A stretch of 64,000 nucleotides of DNA from assembly GCF_009498235.1 (NCBI RefSeq), contig NZ_CP044205.1, positions 1,235,716 through 1,299,715 on the forward strand, given 5' to 3'. The notes under the pieces were generated by a model. That model was not told the DNA's origin. It did not search any database and saw nothing but the letters and a program-made list of their open reading frames with translations. Numbering within the stretch: the stretch's first letter is position 1; the number at the start of each line of letters is the position of its first letter. This DNA is from Candidatus Methylospira mobilis (GTDB taxonomy: Bacteria > Pseudomonadota > Gammaproteobacteria > Methylococcales > Methylococcaceae). Of this stretch, positions 36,801 through 45,107 are shown in pieces. Made by a program: the position numbers and the translations under genes.

Positions 36801-37108
36801 CCGGGGCCGACAATATTGCCTGAGAAAGTATCGGTGTATCCACCGTTATTAATTGTTGCTATATTGCTGTTATTAAGAATGATTTGAGGGCTTGCCGTCA
36901 GCGAGGCAGTGCTGTTAAAAGTGCCATTTGCGCCAAAGCTAAGCGGGTTACATAAGGTGGTGGCAGGGTTAACATACGTCATGCCTTGGATATTGGTGCA
37001 GCTATTAGTTGTGTTGCTATTGGGGCTGGACGGAAAGGCCATTGCCGGAACCAAAAACAGCGCTAATACGTAAGGAGAGATCTCTCTATTAAAGCCATGT
37101 ATGATCAT
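33875..37108 (-). CDS. Autotransporter with a second C-terminal outer-membrane domain
   Basis: About 1077 residues. Signal peptide to about MAFPSS. The passenger (to ~460) is built of Ser/Thr/Asn/Gly-rich beta-helix strands. An autotransporter beta domain (about 470-750) follows, from HVWMSGVGNFGG to a terminal beta-signal NLVWKF coded just above 34861. Instead of ending there, a charged linker and a further ~290 residues continue. These look like a second beta-barrel of the transporter/phenol_MetA_deg type (LPRGGFYLEMAPYYYIG, LLRYGLIDNIELRLFYYG, ending AYAGFAWTP). ATG 37108 is used; a TTG at 37123 is possible, and neither has a clear Shine-Dalgarno. 63 bp downstream of the broken vgrG. Confidence 0.8.
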   Translation of the reverse strand: MIIHGFNREISPYVLALFLVPAMAFPSSPNSNTTNSCTNIQGMTYVNPATTLCNPLSFGANGTFNSTASLTASPQIILNNSNIATINNGGYTDTFSGNIVGPGNLTLAGSGTTILNGNIDTVNQLFIYSTVSADTLIHTGNNVSMTGNIISGVESINVGQASTLRFVGANPQTISAANVGNAGNMELGANSSLNVTGKFTNSGSLYGTGTLNGDLINTGNVSAGSTSIIFSGANSNRVIIAPLAQPIKFMSPLAAAALTATSNASVSSSMTVNGNLTLQSVFGVPGQTARFGTLSFNIHPSDNTQLIVNGTTQLSGGDLFVQASGMSLGPGNKLRTIYTLLQSSNPDTNFYNVDVHNLAFGQVYDLIYVTNGEVLLSVYPQAWFNGMAQTANETEVGAVLDSAVPNATGSLYNQLNSLYQLPSNQLAAAMNQLDGEIYADAPNILYNAVSDTWAPVYARMGLSATQGGALPANAPHVWMSGVGNFGGVQGNGNADGYSQHTGGFLVGADSRLLEGLNTGLTAGYVYAGAGRYNAGSTLSAQMWQLGGYADMNVGDAGHIGLLLGYTQGPLNFNNPSVLGNAGGQTYARLISAETRAAWQIDFGGGHSLTPILSLQTVYEQITGLSESGLGALSLNVPTQNTTMVAARFQTRYDYNWRAWGADWTASAAIGLREMLNQPDANASLNYSGIAGQNFTVQGVVNNSSIGAGLVNVGLTTHLNDALNVEVGYRGTYSGNTAISAFQGNLVWKFDQDTTSSSADANSPSGEEKAPTAKKPAENDNGEDKEKLDIRTPGSDLANFPNSAYTLPRGGFYLEMAPYYYIGNSSLNPSLYETQVLLRYGLIDNIELRLFYYGFESQAGSSGNSPAMGSGPLVFDTKIHLWDEWKDYLIPALGFEAQILTPWLASPALSSPTQPTFSFNFDQSLPWDIAFEYNLGAGYIQNPLNPSLRTWQFMFQWSVQRDITDNLAFFINGSYNGELLVRPLNYSTSKEPVSTLQQVCGVNANQNVLNYCQTTPVSTYKTITTTTAAGAINAVPNVVGAGLIWTLNDNLALYANAGVGTNTYSPAYQAYAGFAWTP

Positions 37109-37171
37109 TGTTTTTACAGGCAACCCGCTTGCCGAAGGACGAACGGAAAAAGCGATTGAATCGGCGCTTCT

Positions 37172-39648
37172 CTATACTGTTATAAGAATATTTCTAAGCA
37201 CTTTGATATTTCCATCGTCTACACTTACATTTTCTTTTCTAACAGTAGCAATTGCAGATCTTACATCTGCTTGACTAGTAAAAAGATTAAGATTAGCACT
37301 TCTTAGTGTAGCTGCGCCGTTATTCACATGAACGCCCAACTCTTCCAGCTTGAAGTCTTTCATGTCAATTTTTTCTGCTGTGTTATCAACTCTAACCCCT
37401 GCCTTATCTATTCGTACAATCGCAGTGTCGTATCTAAAGCCATATTTGTTTACATAGAAACCATAGTTATTGAATGCAGCGAGATAGGTGTTTGACGATA
37501 TTGAATATATATTGGTAGACAAGAAATAGGCGTTGGCAGACGCGACATAACTATTCGCCGAAAGTCCAATATAGTTGCTATTTGCTGCGCCTAAGTAAGT
37601 ACTGGTTGAAAATCCGTTTACAAGCTTTCCAGTGGGCCCCTCGGATTGAAACCAGGATGAACCTTTAACATTTTGAATAAAAGTACCTTGCGCATTAAAT
37701 ACTATATTTCCATTCCCCGCTGTCTGGTCATTTGCATTAAGCGTTATATCACCGTCGTTAGCTGTTAAAGTAATTCCGGTGGAATTGGGCTCGGGCGCAG
37801 CAGCGTTGGACGAAACATCGGACGTGATATTGATCGCGCCATCGGTGGTCATGGTTACACCGTCGGCAGACGGTCCGGTGAAATTATAGGTTCCATCCTG
37901 TTCCGGCGTAGTTTGCTGTTGCTGCTGCCTGGCAAGATTCGTCGGCATTTCTCCGCTCTGCCACATCTGCTGTACTCCCTGCCATTGCGCCTTGGGCGGC
38001 GGCGCCTGCCATTGCTGCGGCATGCCGGATCTTGCTTTCGATGTGTACGAATAATTCGCCGTACTCGGATCGAATCCGACCGAGCCCAAGCACAGCGAGG
38101 TATTGCCGCTCGGCGTTTTGAACAGCATATGCTGCTTACCGGCTTCGTCATGCAGCGTGATTTCGTTGCCGCCCGCGGTGCGGATACGCGACTGTTTTTG
38201 ATTGACGTTGGTCACCACATTCGGGTTGACCGAGTTCGGCACCGCACCCATGATCACCGGCTGATCCGGATCGCCGTTGACGAACGACAGCAGCACTTCG
38301 GTGCCTTTCAGCAGCGGGAAATGCATCCGTGGTCGCTACCCGCGTACGGTGTCGCCATGCGGATCCACGCCGACCCGCGGTAGTCCGACTTCTTGGACAT
38401 CGCAAACGGCACCTGCACCTTGTATTCGCCGTATTGGTTCAATTCGGCGTATTGACCGCTGCCTTCCGCGTCGATAAACGCATTGATCGTGCCGATGATG
38501 CGCGGCCACGGATGCCGCTCTTCCGGGCGGAACTGCACATCGTCGGGTATCGCGGTAAAATCGGCCAGGTAGAAATCGCTGATCTTCTGCTTCGTATCGA
38601 TACCCAGTCCATCCAGCAGCAGCCCCGCCTGCGAGCCGCGATGCGTCGCTTCTGTCAGTAGATAGCGGCGGTTAAAGCTGTTGCGCGGATGGCCGGCTAA
38701 TCGCACGAAATGTCCGCAGCGCAGGCCGGTGGCGGTGCTGCTGCCGAAATAGCGGACGGCGCGGCAGCGCAGCGACTCGGCGGCAATCTTGGCGCGCTGT
38801 TCGATATCCATGACGCTTTTCAGCTTCCGGCCGAAAAAGTGCATCTCGCCGATTCCCGTTTCAGGGTCAACCGGTGCTGTGCCTTTTAATTCCTGACTGG
38901 CGCGGTGGGCGCTGAAGTCGCGAATCACCACATGTTTGGGCTGATTTTGCGCGACCTGCCGCAAGCGCTGGCAGCGGCGCTTTTGCGTGCTTTGCGCATC
39001 CAGCTCGCCGGCCGGCTGGTAGTGCAGTGTCGTCGCTTCGTCCTTATGCGCGGTGCGAAGGTCGGTGAACACTGCTTTTTCCTGACCGCCGGTGTTCTCG
39101 TACCACCAGTAGACGCCGAGCCGCTCGGCCCAGCGCGATATGAAAGTCAGGTAGCTTTCGCGGTACTGGCAGATATACTCCAGTTTCGGCGCGTTGGCGC
39201 TGTCCGAGGACAAGCGCATCTCAAAATCGTTGCGACGCATCCCGGCGTTTTCGAGTACCGTGTTGAATATCTCGGGACGGCTCTTGTCCAGATACACTTC
39301 CGAGAGCACGAAAGTTTCCAGTTTCCACAGCACAGGCACTAAAATTGCTTGGTAAAAAGTCCAGCCGCCGCTCTCGTACTCGTAAGAAAATTCCTGAATC
39401 AAGCCCTGATAAGTGGCAGGCTGCCCATCTACAACGCCGTCGCTCAGTGAAAAATGAGCGGCCGTGCCGATCAATGCGCCGGCGTCGATGTCACTATCCT
39501 TGGAAGCCAGCAGCAATTCGAAGCGATACAGCGCGGACAGGGCTTCTTCGCCCTCGAACTGCACCACGAAAAAGGCATCCTTTGGACATTTAACCGCTTC
39601 GAAACTGAAAAGCCGATTCTGCCCGGCCAACTGCGTTGCAACGAACAT
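37172..39648 (-). pseudogene. vgrG: vgrG, second copy, broken by a one-base deletion
   Basis: The 5' frame (39648 to 38308, 446 codons) gives a normal VgrG front (FVVQFEGEEALSALYRFELLLAS, CQYRESYLTFISRWAERLGVYWWYE) but ends abnormally in SDHGCISRC. The 3' frame (38326 to 37172, 384 codons) resumes at MHFPLLKGTEVLLSFVNG. The intact copy reads GSDHGMHFPLH across this point, and one C (minus strand CACGGATG instead of CACGGCATG) restores the frame near 38326. The tail has repeats (GLSANSYVASANAYF) like the other VgrG. SD AAGGAG precedes ATG 39648. Could be a sequencing error. Confidence 0.85.
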
Positions 39649-39789
39649 AATAATGTCACTCCTTAATTGAGGTTCTTGTATAGGAATACGAGGGATGCAT
39701 ATATTGGCCCGCAGGCGGTTTATGACAGTAAATGGCGGGAGAAAAAAGGTAATCGCACAGTAGCCGTCATGGCTGTGCTAAGACTCAGC

Positions 39790-40686
39790 CTATTCGTCCG
39801 ATGCATGGGATTCGTCCGAACGGTCTGAAGCAACCAAAGGGTTTGCTGATTGCCACATTGTTTGTTGCAGCCGCGTGCGAGGTTCATTTTGGGTATCGTC
39901 AAGATACCTTATAAATGTTGCGCGGAAAGCATCGAATGTTACGCCAAATTCCTCCTGAAATGCGGTTTCAAATCCTGATCCTTTTGCCATTATTTCAATC
40001 ATGCGCGAGAGTCTTTTGTTAATATCCGATATACCGGAGCCATTCCATTTCGTGCGCATGTACTCAACTAGAAAAGCGCCGATGGCCTGGTTCTTCCATC
40101 CTCGTCCATGGTAATCACTCAGAAGGTCATCAGCCTCGCTGGAGGTGAAACGCATTGCCGTGCCGGCCATCTGGCGATCGAATTTATTTTCTGAATGACC
40201 GAGCGACATTCTATAGGCGTGGCCGTTAATTGACGCACGCCCTTCCATAAGAAAACTTGGTAGCTTGCGTCTTTTCAGTTGCCGGTTATCCTGAATATGG
40301 GTAAATTCGTGAGCCAGGGTACCTTCGGATACTGGTGTATTATTCAAATAGTTATCTTTGGCTGCCATCAGGCTTGTGCCTTGCGCATATCCGAGCAGGG
40401 TATGTTTATCAAATTCCCTCACCAGGCGAAAGTCCAGCGGTTTTTCTACCAGAGGGATCGTGTTGCTCCAGGAATCTTGCTTGCTGACAAACGCATACGC
40501 TTTGAGGGCGGTATTGGCGATCGATTTACACCGGGTTTGATCAATCGTATGATCGGAATAAATTCGAATAAACTGGTCGTTGGAAATGCACTGTAATTCA
40601 AATTCATCGTCTTGCGCATGAGCCGCGCGGAAAAATAATAATAAGCCAAGACATACAAGGAATAACCGTGTTTTCATTTGGTACAT
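39790..40686 (-). CDS. Secreted HExxH metallopeptidase-like protein
   Basis: 298 residues with a signal peptide ending RAAHAQDDE. The zinc motif is AHEFTHIQD (His126, Glu127, His130), with a possible third ligand in SFLMEGRASINGHAYR some 20 residues later. This fits the peptidase MA-like gluzincins, and the C-terminal half is helical. AGGAAA sits 8 nt before ATG 40686 and overlaps the stop of the small secreted gene upstream. It lies upstream of the second vgrG on the same strand, so it may be delivered with or work beside it, but a secretion-signal protein would not need T6SS. Substrate unknown. Confidence 0.72.
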   Translation of the reverse strand: MYQMKTRLFLVCLGLLLFFRAAHAQDDEFELQCISNDQFIRIYSDHTIDQTRCKSIANTALKAYAFVSKQDSWSNTIPLVEKPLDFRLVREFDKHTLLGYAQGTSLMAAKDNYLNNTPVSEGTLAHEFTHIQDNRQLKRRKLPSFLMEGRASINGHAYRMSLGHSENKFDRQMAGTAMRFTSSEADDLLSDYHGRGWKNQAIGAFLVEYMRTKWNGSGISDINKRLSRMIEIMAKGSGFETAFQEEFGVTFDAFRATFIRYLDDTQNEPRTRLQQTMWQSANPLVASDRSDESHASDE

Positions 40687-40689
40687 TAT

Positions 40690-40881
40690 TTATTTCCTGT
40701 CGTAAGGAGTGCCGTTGGTCAGGCTCACGTTAACTGCAAACGTAGTGCTTGGGGTGATATTGATTTGACCGGTCAAATTATTGCCGGTGATAATCGGTAT
40801 GGGAGCGTTTGCCGCATGGATTTGTTCTTGGGCAAGCATTGCGAAAATTAAAGAAAAAAGATGGTATTTTATCTTTTTCAT
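40690..40881 (-). CDS. Small secreted protein, 63 residues
   Basis: MKKIKYHLFSLIFAMLAQEQIHA is a good signal peptide, leaving about 40 residues rich in Thr, Asn, Ile and Val (NNLTGQINITPSTTFAVNVSL). It ends 3 bp before the metallopeptidase start, so the two are co-transcribed. It could be a small inhibitor/immunity partner or the front of a decayed larger beta-rich protein. No family recognised. Confidence 0.45.
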   Translation of the reverse strand: MKKIKYHLFSLIFAMLAQEQIHAANAPIPIITGNNLTGQINITPSTTFAVNVSLTNGTPYDRK

Positions 40882-41692
40882 TTTGGGATGGGGTCCTGTA
40901 TTTTGGGTTGGGTTTCGGTTAAAAATTGATATTCAGTCTATAATCCCTGTGGCTGACAAATTAATGTTGCTTTCCGGATTTATCAGTGGCATGATTCATT
41001 TTCTACTGATGACCATCAGTTGCTAACCGGGTGATGAACAGCTCCGCAAACCCCATGGTTCGCGCGCCGGTATCCAATGCGTGCGCAACGGGAGCCTTAT
41101 CATTTCTATGTGCGTAAGTTTATCTGCTTCACCGTTGCGGAGTTTTCTCTTATTCCGTCTGCAACCTCTTCAGGGCTGAAGAGACGAACAGAAGCAATCT
41201 TTCACGACAGTTAGCCTTCGATACTGATGTTTCTGACGGCAATGATAGTGAAAATAGTCGTCAGCGCGCACATAATTCCTGACAATCCCTGATAGCCAAT
41301 AAAAAATAAGCGTCGAACAAAATCCGGCGCGGCAGGAGTCACCGTTCAGCCACCCTTTGGACATTTTTCAAAATGCCTACGCTAATCCGTTCGTGGGCGT
41401 AGCACAGCGCATGCGGCTGGAGAGCCCTTCGACTATACTCAGGCGAGCCTTATCGAACCGGCAATAAAATCACAGGCCTTCAGGCCGGGGTTTCAAACCG
41501 ACAAGGAGTTTGGATCAATCATCAATGAGATAGAGCTTTCCATTCATTCTTCGACAGGCTCAGGACGAACTGAAAACGCTTAAAATCGAGGGGAACCTGA
41601 GCGACTCCCAGCAGGATGCTGAAACATCCCGGAATGCAAAGCTGGCGCGAAGCGTAGAAGGTGGCTGGGTACGAATGGAATAACCTTTTGCG
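40882..41692. other. 811-bp non-coding region with short hairpins and repeats
   Basis: No supported gene. Seen: two copies of a short intergenic repeat containing TTCGAC...CTCAGG (41425-41443 and 41547-41570); a GGCC-TTCA-GGCC palindrome at 41475-41486; and GGATG...CATCC at 41614-41629. A 64-codon frame on the minus strand (41170-41364) has no ribosome site. May hold the kinase terminator or an unknown RNA. Confidence 0.4.
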
Positions 41693-43597
41693 TTAATCAC
41701 GACTGCTTGCTATCCAAGCCGGCAACAGCAGCGTAAACTTACTCCCTCCGCCCGAACTGCTCTGCACATTGACCGAACCGCCGTGCAACTCGACGATCTG
41801 CCTGACGAGATAGAGGCCGAGACCGGCGCCTGTGCCTTGTGCCGTACCGCGATAGTGGGCTTCGAACAGTAGCGGGATGTCGTGCGCAGGGATGCCCCGT
41901 CCTTGATCGGTGACGGTGAGCAGCACGCCTTCCTCTACTGACACGGCTTCCAGCCGGATGTCGCTGCCCACCGGGGAATACTTGATGGCGTTGTCGACTA
42001 GATTGTCTATGGCGATTCTCAGTAGCTCGGGGTCGGCGGTGATGAACTGCAACCGTTCTTCAGCATAAACGCGCAGCCTGTGCCGTTGCGATTGCCCCTG
42101 TGCGCAATCTACAATATCCGTAAGCATGTGGCGCAGGTCCACCCCGCAGGCGGATAGAGTCAGACGTCCCTCCTTGATACGCTCGCTGGTCAGAAAGTTG
42201 TCGATCAGGTGGGAAATGCGTTTCCGGGCGCGGTCTATTTTATGGTAACGCGGGAAAACCTCCTGCGGCGCTTCTCCATGCAACTGGTAAAGGGTATCCA
42301 GGCAAATGTCTATGGTAGCCAACGGATTGCGGAGTTCATGGGCTATCATCGCGGCAAAGCGCTGTTGCGTCTGGGCGAGTTCGATTTCATTTGCGGCTTG
42401 CAGCGCAATTTCCTGTGCCTGTTGGCGGGTGTCTACAGCCTCCTTGAAGCGGACTGCGATGCCGATGTTGATGAGCACCAGATGCACTAAAGTCGTTGCC
42501 GTTACCATGTAATCGGCCAGAATACCGGTTGGCAGAAAACCGAGATTGCGCAAGGTTATAGCGCCTACTCCGATGAGATGAGCGGAAAAAGCATAGAATA
42601 TCCAGCGCGCCGGGCGGTTACCTTGTACCGCGAGGCTAAAGGCCATAACCAGGCTGGTTACGCCTATGACCAGCGAGAACAAGTACAGTGTTCCGGCAAT
42701 CAGGGAATACTGCCCCGACAGCACGACCGGAATGCCGGCCAGACTCAACACCGCCAGAGCTTTGATGAATTTCGTCATTCGTGGATAATGCCGAGGCAGA
42801 TCGAGCAAGGCGATGAACATCCAGGAAACTGCAAAGATGGCGCAACATATCATTGACCCCATCAAATAATCCGCTAATAGCGGATTATTTGGCAGTAGAT
42901 ATTGGCCGGCGAACCCCATGCCCGAAAGCATACCCAAACCATCGAAAAACAGATAGGCGCAATAGTAGGCATAACCTTGAGTGCGCAGCCAGCCGAAGAA
43001 CAATAAATTGACCAGCACCATGATGCCCCATGCGCCGAAAAAAGCGCCGAATAGCCAATATTCGCGATTCGAGTGTGAAAAAAAACGTTCAGGTTGCCAA
43101 AGCGCTGCGCGCAAGGACATTGTACTGGTAGTCTGTACCCGGATGTAATACGTATGCGGGGCGTTGTCGGCTAGATCGAGGCGGAAAACGATGTTTTTGT
43201 GCTCGACATCGCGCGCGCCGAGAGGTATTCGATCGCCGCCGCGCCGGATTATGTAGCCGTCACCGGCGGGCTCGTACAGATCTACATGGTCGAGAAAGGC
43301 GGGCACGATTTCCAGCCACCATTCTGTCGGCGCGTCGGCTGCGCGGCGTAAGGAGAAACGCAGCCAGTAGACGTCACGGGTGTATCCAGCGGAAATATTG
43401 TTCTTCAGCGCTTCGAAATGCGCATCCGTGGGAGGGTGGTCTAGGGGCAGCTTTCCGTCCATATCGCGGAGGGCCTCGAATTGGATGGTAAGTGAATGGA
43501 CATCGGTTGTTGCGGTTAGCGTTGTTTCTACGGCTGGCGCACACAACGGGGTACACAGAAATATCCCAACAATTAGAGTAAGGAGTCGTTTGATCAT
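41693..43597 (-). CDS. Sensor histidine kinase with 7TMR-DISM input
   Basis: 634 residues. Signal peptide (to ~22), a periplasmic 7TMR-DISM extracellular domain (about 30-175: DVYWLRFSLRR, WWLEIVPAFLDHVDLY), seven helices (about 182-385), a HisKA domain with MIAHELRNPL (His420) and an ATPase domain with DNLVDNAIKYSP, DQGRGIP and GTGAGLGLYLVRQI. DISM domains usually sense carbohydrates or related ligands. Its start codon is 18 bp from that of the response regulator on the opposite strand. Confidence 0.92.
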   Translation of the reverse strand: MIKRLLTLIVGIFLCTPLCAPAVETTLTATTDVHSLTIQFEALRDMDGKLPLDHPPTDAHFEALKNNISAGYTRDVYWLRFSLRRAADAPTEWWLEIVPAFLDHVDLYEPAGDGYIIRRGGDRIPLGARDVEHKNIVFRLDLADNAPHTYYIRVQTTSTMSLRAALWQPERFFSHSNREYWLFGAFFGAWGIMVLVNLLFFGWLRTQGYAYYCAYLFFDGLGMLSGMGFAGQYLLPNNPLLADYLMGSMICCAIFAVSWMFIALLDLPRHYPRMTKFIKALAVLSLAGIPVVLSGQYSLIAGTLYLFSLVIGVTSLVMAFSLAVQGNRPARWIFYAFSAHLIGVGAITLRNLGFLPTGILADYMVTATTLVHLVLINIGIAVRFKEAVDTRQQAQEIALQAANEIELAQTQQRFAAMIAHELRNPLATIDICLDTLYQLHGEAPQEVFPRYHKIDRARKRISHLIDNFLTSERIKEGRLTLSACGVDLRHMLTDIVDCAQGQSQRHRLRVYAEERLQFITADPELLRIAIDNLVDNAIKYSPVGSDIRLEAVSVEEGVLLTVTDQGRGIPAHDIPLLFEAHYRGTAQGTGAGLGLYLVRQIVELHGGSVNVQSSSGGGSKFTLLLPAWIASSRD

Positions 43598-43615
43598 GTT
43601 CGAGAGAAAAGGCCT

Positions 43616-44317
43616 ATGATACGCGTTGCTGTGGTGGAGGACGATAGCGACTTATGCGAAGAAATCGTTTTTAGCCTGACCGATGACGGCAATGATGCCG
43701 TCGGGTTTCGTGACAGCGCCGGTCTTTACCGCCACCTGATGAAATCGACGGTGGATATTGTGGTGCTGGATGTCGGCCTGCCCGGAGAAGACGGTTTTGC
43801 TATTGCCAGACATTTGCGTGATTCTCCCAGCTGCCGCGCCGTTGGCATTATCATGTTGACCGCGCTGAGCGGGTTGGACCATCGTGTGGAAGGTCTGGAA
43901 AGCGGCGCCGACATTTATCTGGTCAAGTCCGCGTCGATCAGGGAGCTGCGCGCCGCGATCGCAAGCCTGGCCCGTCGGCTCAAACTCTCGCCGGAACCTT
44001 CCGCAGGCCAGGTTTGGCGCTATTCGCCCAGCGCATGGACGTTGACGTCACCTTCCGGCGCCGGCGTCAAGCTGAGCGGCTCGGAAAAGGCCGTGGTCGA
44101 GTTCTTTTTGCGCCATCCCTGTTCGGTAGCGAAACGCCGCGATCTTATCGAAAAAGCCCTGGGCGGGGATTACCTGAGCTACGACCCTCGGCGTCTGGAA
44201 GCCATAGTCAGTAGACTGCGGCGTAAACTGGAGCAGATATCTCCGCTGGCGCAACCGCTGCGCGCCGTACACGGCGTAGGTTACGAGTTTACATCGGCGC
44301 TGGAGCGGCTGGATTAG
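43616..44317 (+). CDS. OmpR-family response regulator
   Basis: 233 residues. Receiver (1-120) with acidic pocket EDDSD, phospho-acceptor Asp52 in VVLDVGLPGEDG, Thr in MLTAL and Lys104 in YLVKSAS. C-terminal winged helix with RLEAIVSRLRRKLEQI and HGVGYEF. GAGAAAAGG precedes ATG 43616. Divergent partner of the adjacent kinase. Targets unknown, although the cellulose operon and the autotransporter are nearby. Confidence 0.92.
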   Translation: MIRVAVVEDDSDLCEEIVFSLTDDGNDAVGFRDSAGLYRHLMKSTVDIVVLDVGLPGEDGFAIARHLRDSPSCRAVGIIMLTALSGLDHRVEGLESGADIYLVKSASIRELRAAIASLARRLKLSPEPSAGQVWRYSPSAWTLTSPSGAGVKLSGSEKAVVEFFLRHPCSVAKRRDLIEKALGGDYLSYDPRRLEAIVSRLRRKLEQISPLAQPLRAVHGVGYEFTSALERLD

Positions 44318-44320
44318 ACT

Positions 44321-44911
44321 TCACGCACTGCGCGCGATCAACGGGCTGGAGCGCGGAAAGTGCGCGCGCAGAAACTCCATCTGATCGGCCAGGATCATAT
44401 GTCCCTGCAGGTAGATGTATTCCGCATGCGTGGGCACGAAGGGTATGGCCAGCAGTTGCATGTGGGCTTGTTCCGGAGTGCGTCCGGCCTTGTGATTGTT
44501 GCAGCGCTTGCACGCGGTCACCACGTTCGACCAGATATCCTGCCCGCCCTGGCTGACCGGGGTGATATGGTCGCGCGATAACTCGCGGCGGGAAAAACGC
44601 TGTCCGCAATAGAGGCAGAGATGGTTGTCTCTGCGAAACAGTGCGGGATTATTCAGCGGAGGCGTATAGTTGCGGAAACTTTTGAATCTGCCGGTGTTGG
44701 GGCAGTGCGTGGCGAGTATGGAATTGACTTCGAGTAGGCTGCGCCGGCCGGACGTGGCGTTAACGCCGCCGCGCAGCGAGCAGATGGGAAGGCCGCAGGT
44801 GTAAGCGACCTGATCGAGATAGTACAATTTAACCGCTTCCTGGTAGCCTATCCACTCCAGCGGCATACCCGATGCGTCGGTGCGTAATATCTGTAACCGC
44901 GATACTTCCAT
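44321..44911 (-). CDS. HNH endonuclease family protein
   Basis: 196 residues starting MEVSRLQILRTDASGMPLEWIGYQEAVKLY, the common start of this stand-alone bacterial HNH family. The HNH core follows: CLYCGQRF, SRDHITPVSQGG, and WSNVVTACKRCNNHKAGRTP (zinc Cys pairs, catalytic His, Asn and His). The longest frame (from 45043) would begin inside the promoter, so ATG 44911 was chosen. Function in the cell is not established. It ends 3 bp from the response regulator stop. Confidence 0.85.
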   Translation of the reverse strand: MEVSRLQILRTDASGMPLEWIGYQEAVKLYYLDQVAYTCGLPICSLRGGVNATSGRRSLLEVNSILATHCPNTGRFKSFRNYTPPLNNPALFRRDNHLCLYCGQRFSRRELSRDHITPVSQGGQDIWSNVVTACKRCNNHKAGRTPEQAHMQLLAIPFVPTHAEYIYLQGHMILADQMEFLRAHFPRSSPLIARSA

Positions 44912-45046
44912 TAAGCTTCCCCCAATTGACTGGAATACAACGTTCTGGAAATAAACCCTTTTCAATACCCTTCGGGATTTGTCAGGATTATAAGGTGGAT
45001 AGACCGGTAATCGCCCGGTTGATGGGTCCCATCGCTCCGCCACTCT

Positions 45047-45074
45047 TCTATAGGGTATCGAAGTTTTATGTCAA
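45047..45074 (-). promoter_or_regulatory. Sigma70-type promoter of the HNH gene
   Basis: On the minus strand TTGACA (45074-45069) and TATAGA (45052-45047) with 16-bp spacing, a near-consensus promoter. It implies a 5' untranslated region of about 130 nt before ATG 44911. Confidence 0.6.
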
Positions 45075-45107
45075 ATTAAATCTTCTTAATTGAAAAATGA
45101 AAGAAAA

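Noticed and set aside
37172-38326. Separate intact gene made of the VgrG C-terminal part
   Set aside because: It begins mid-domain at the point where the first frame is lost; a one-base deletion explains both frames.
41170-41364. 64-codon minus-strand frame
   Set aside because: No ribosome site, odd composition and no neighbour context.
44912-45043. N-terminal extension of the HNH gene
   Set aside because: It would start inside the -10 region of a strong promoter, and the family begins at 44911.
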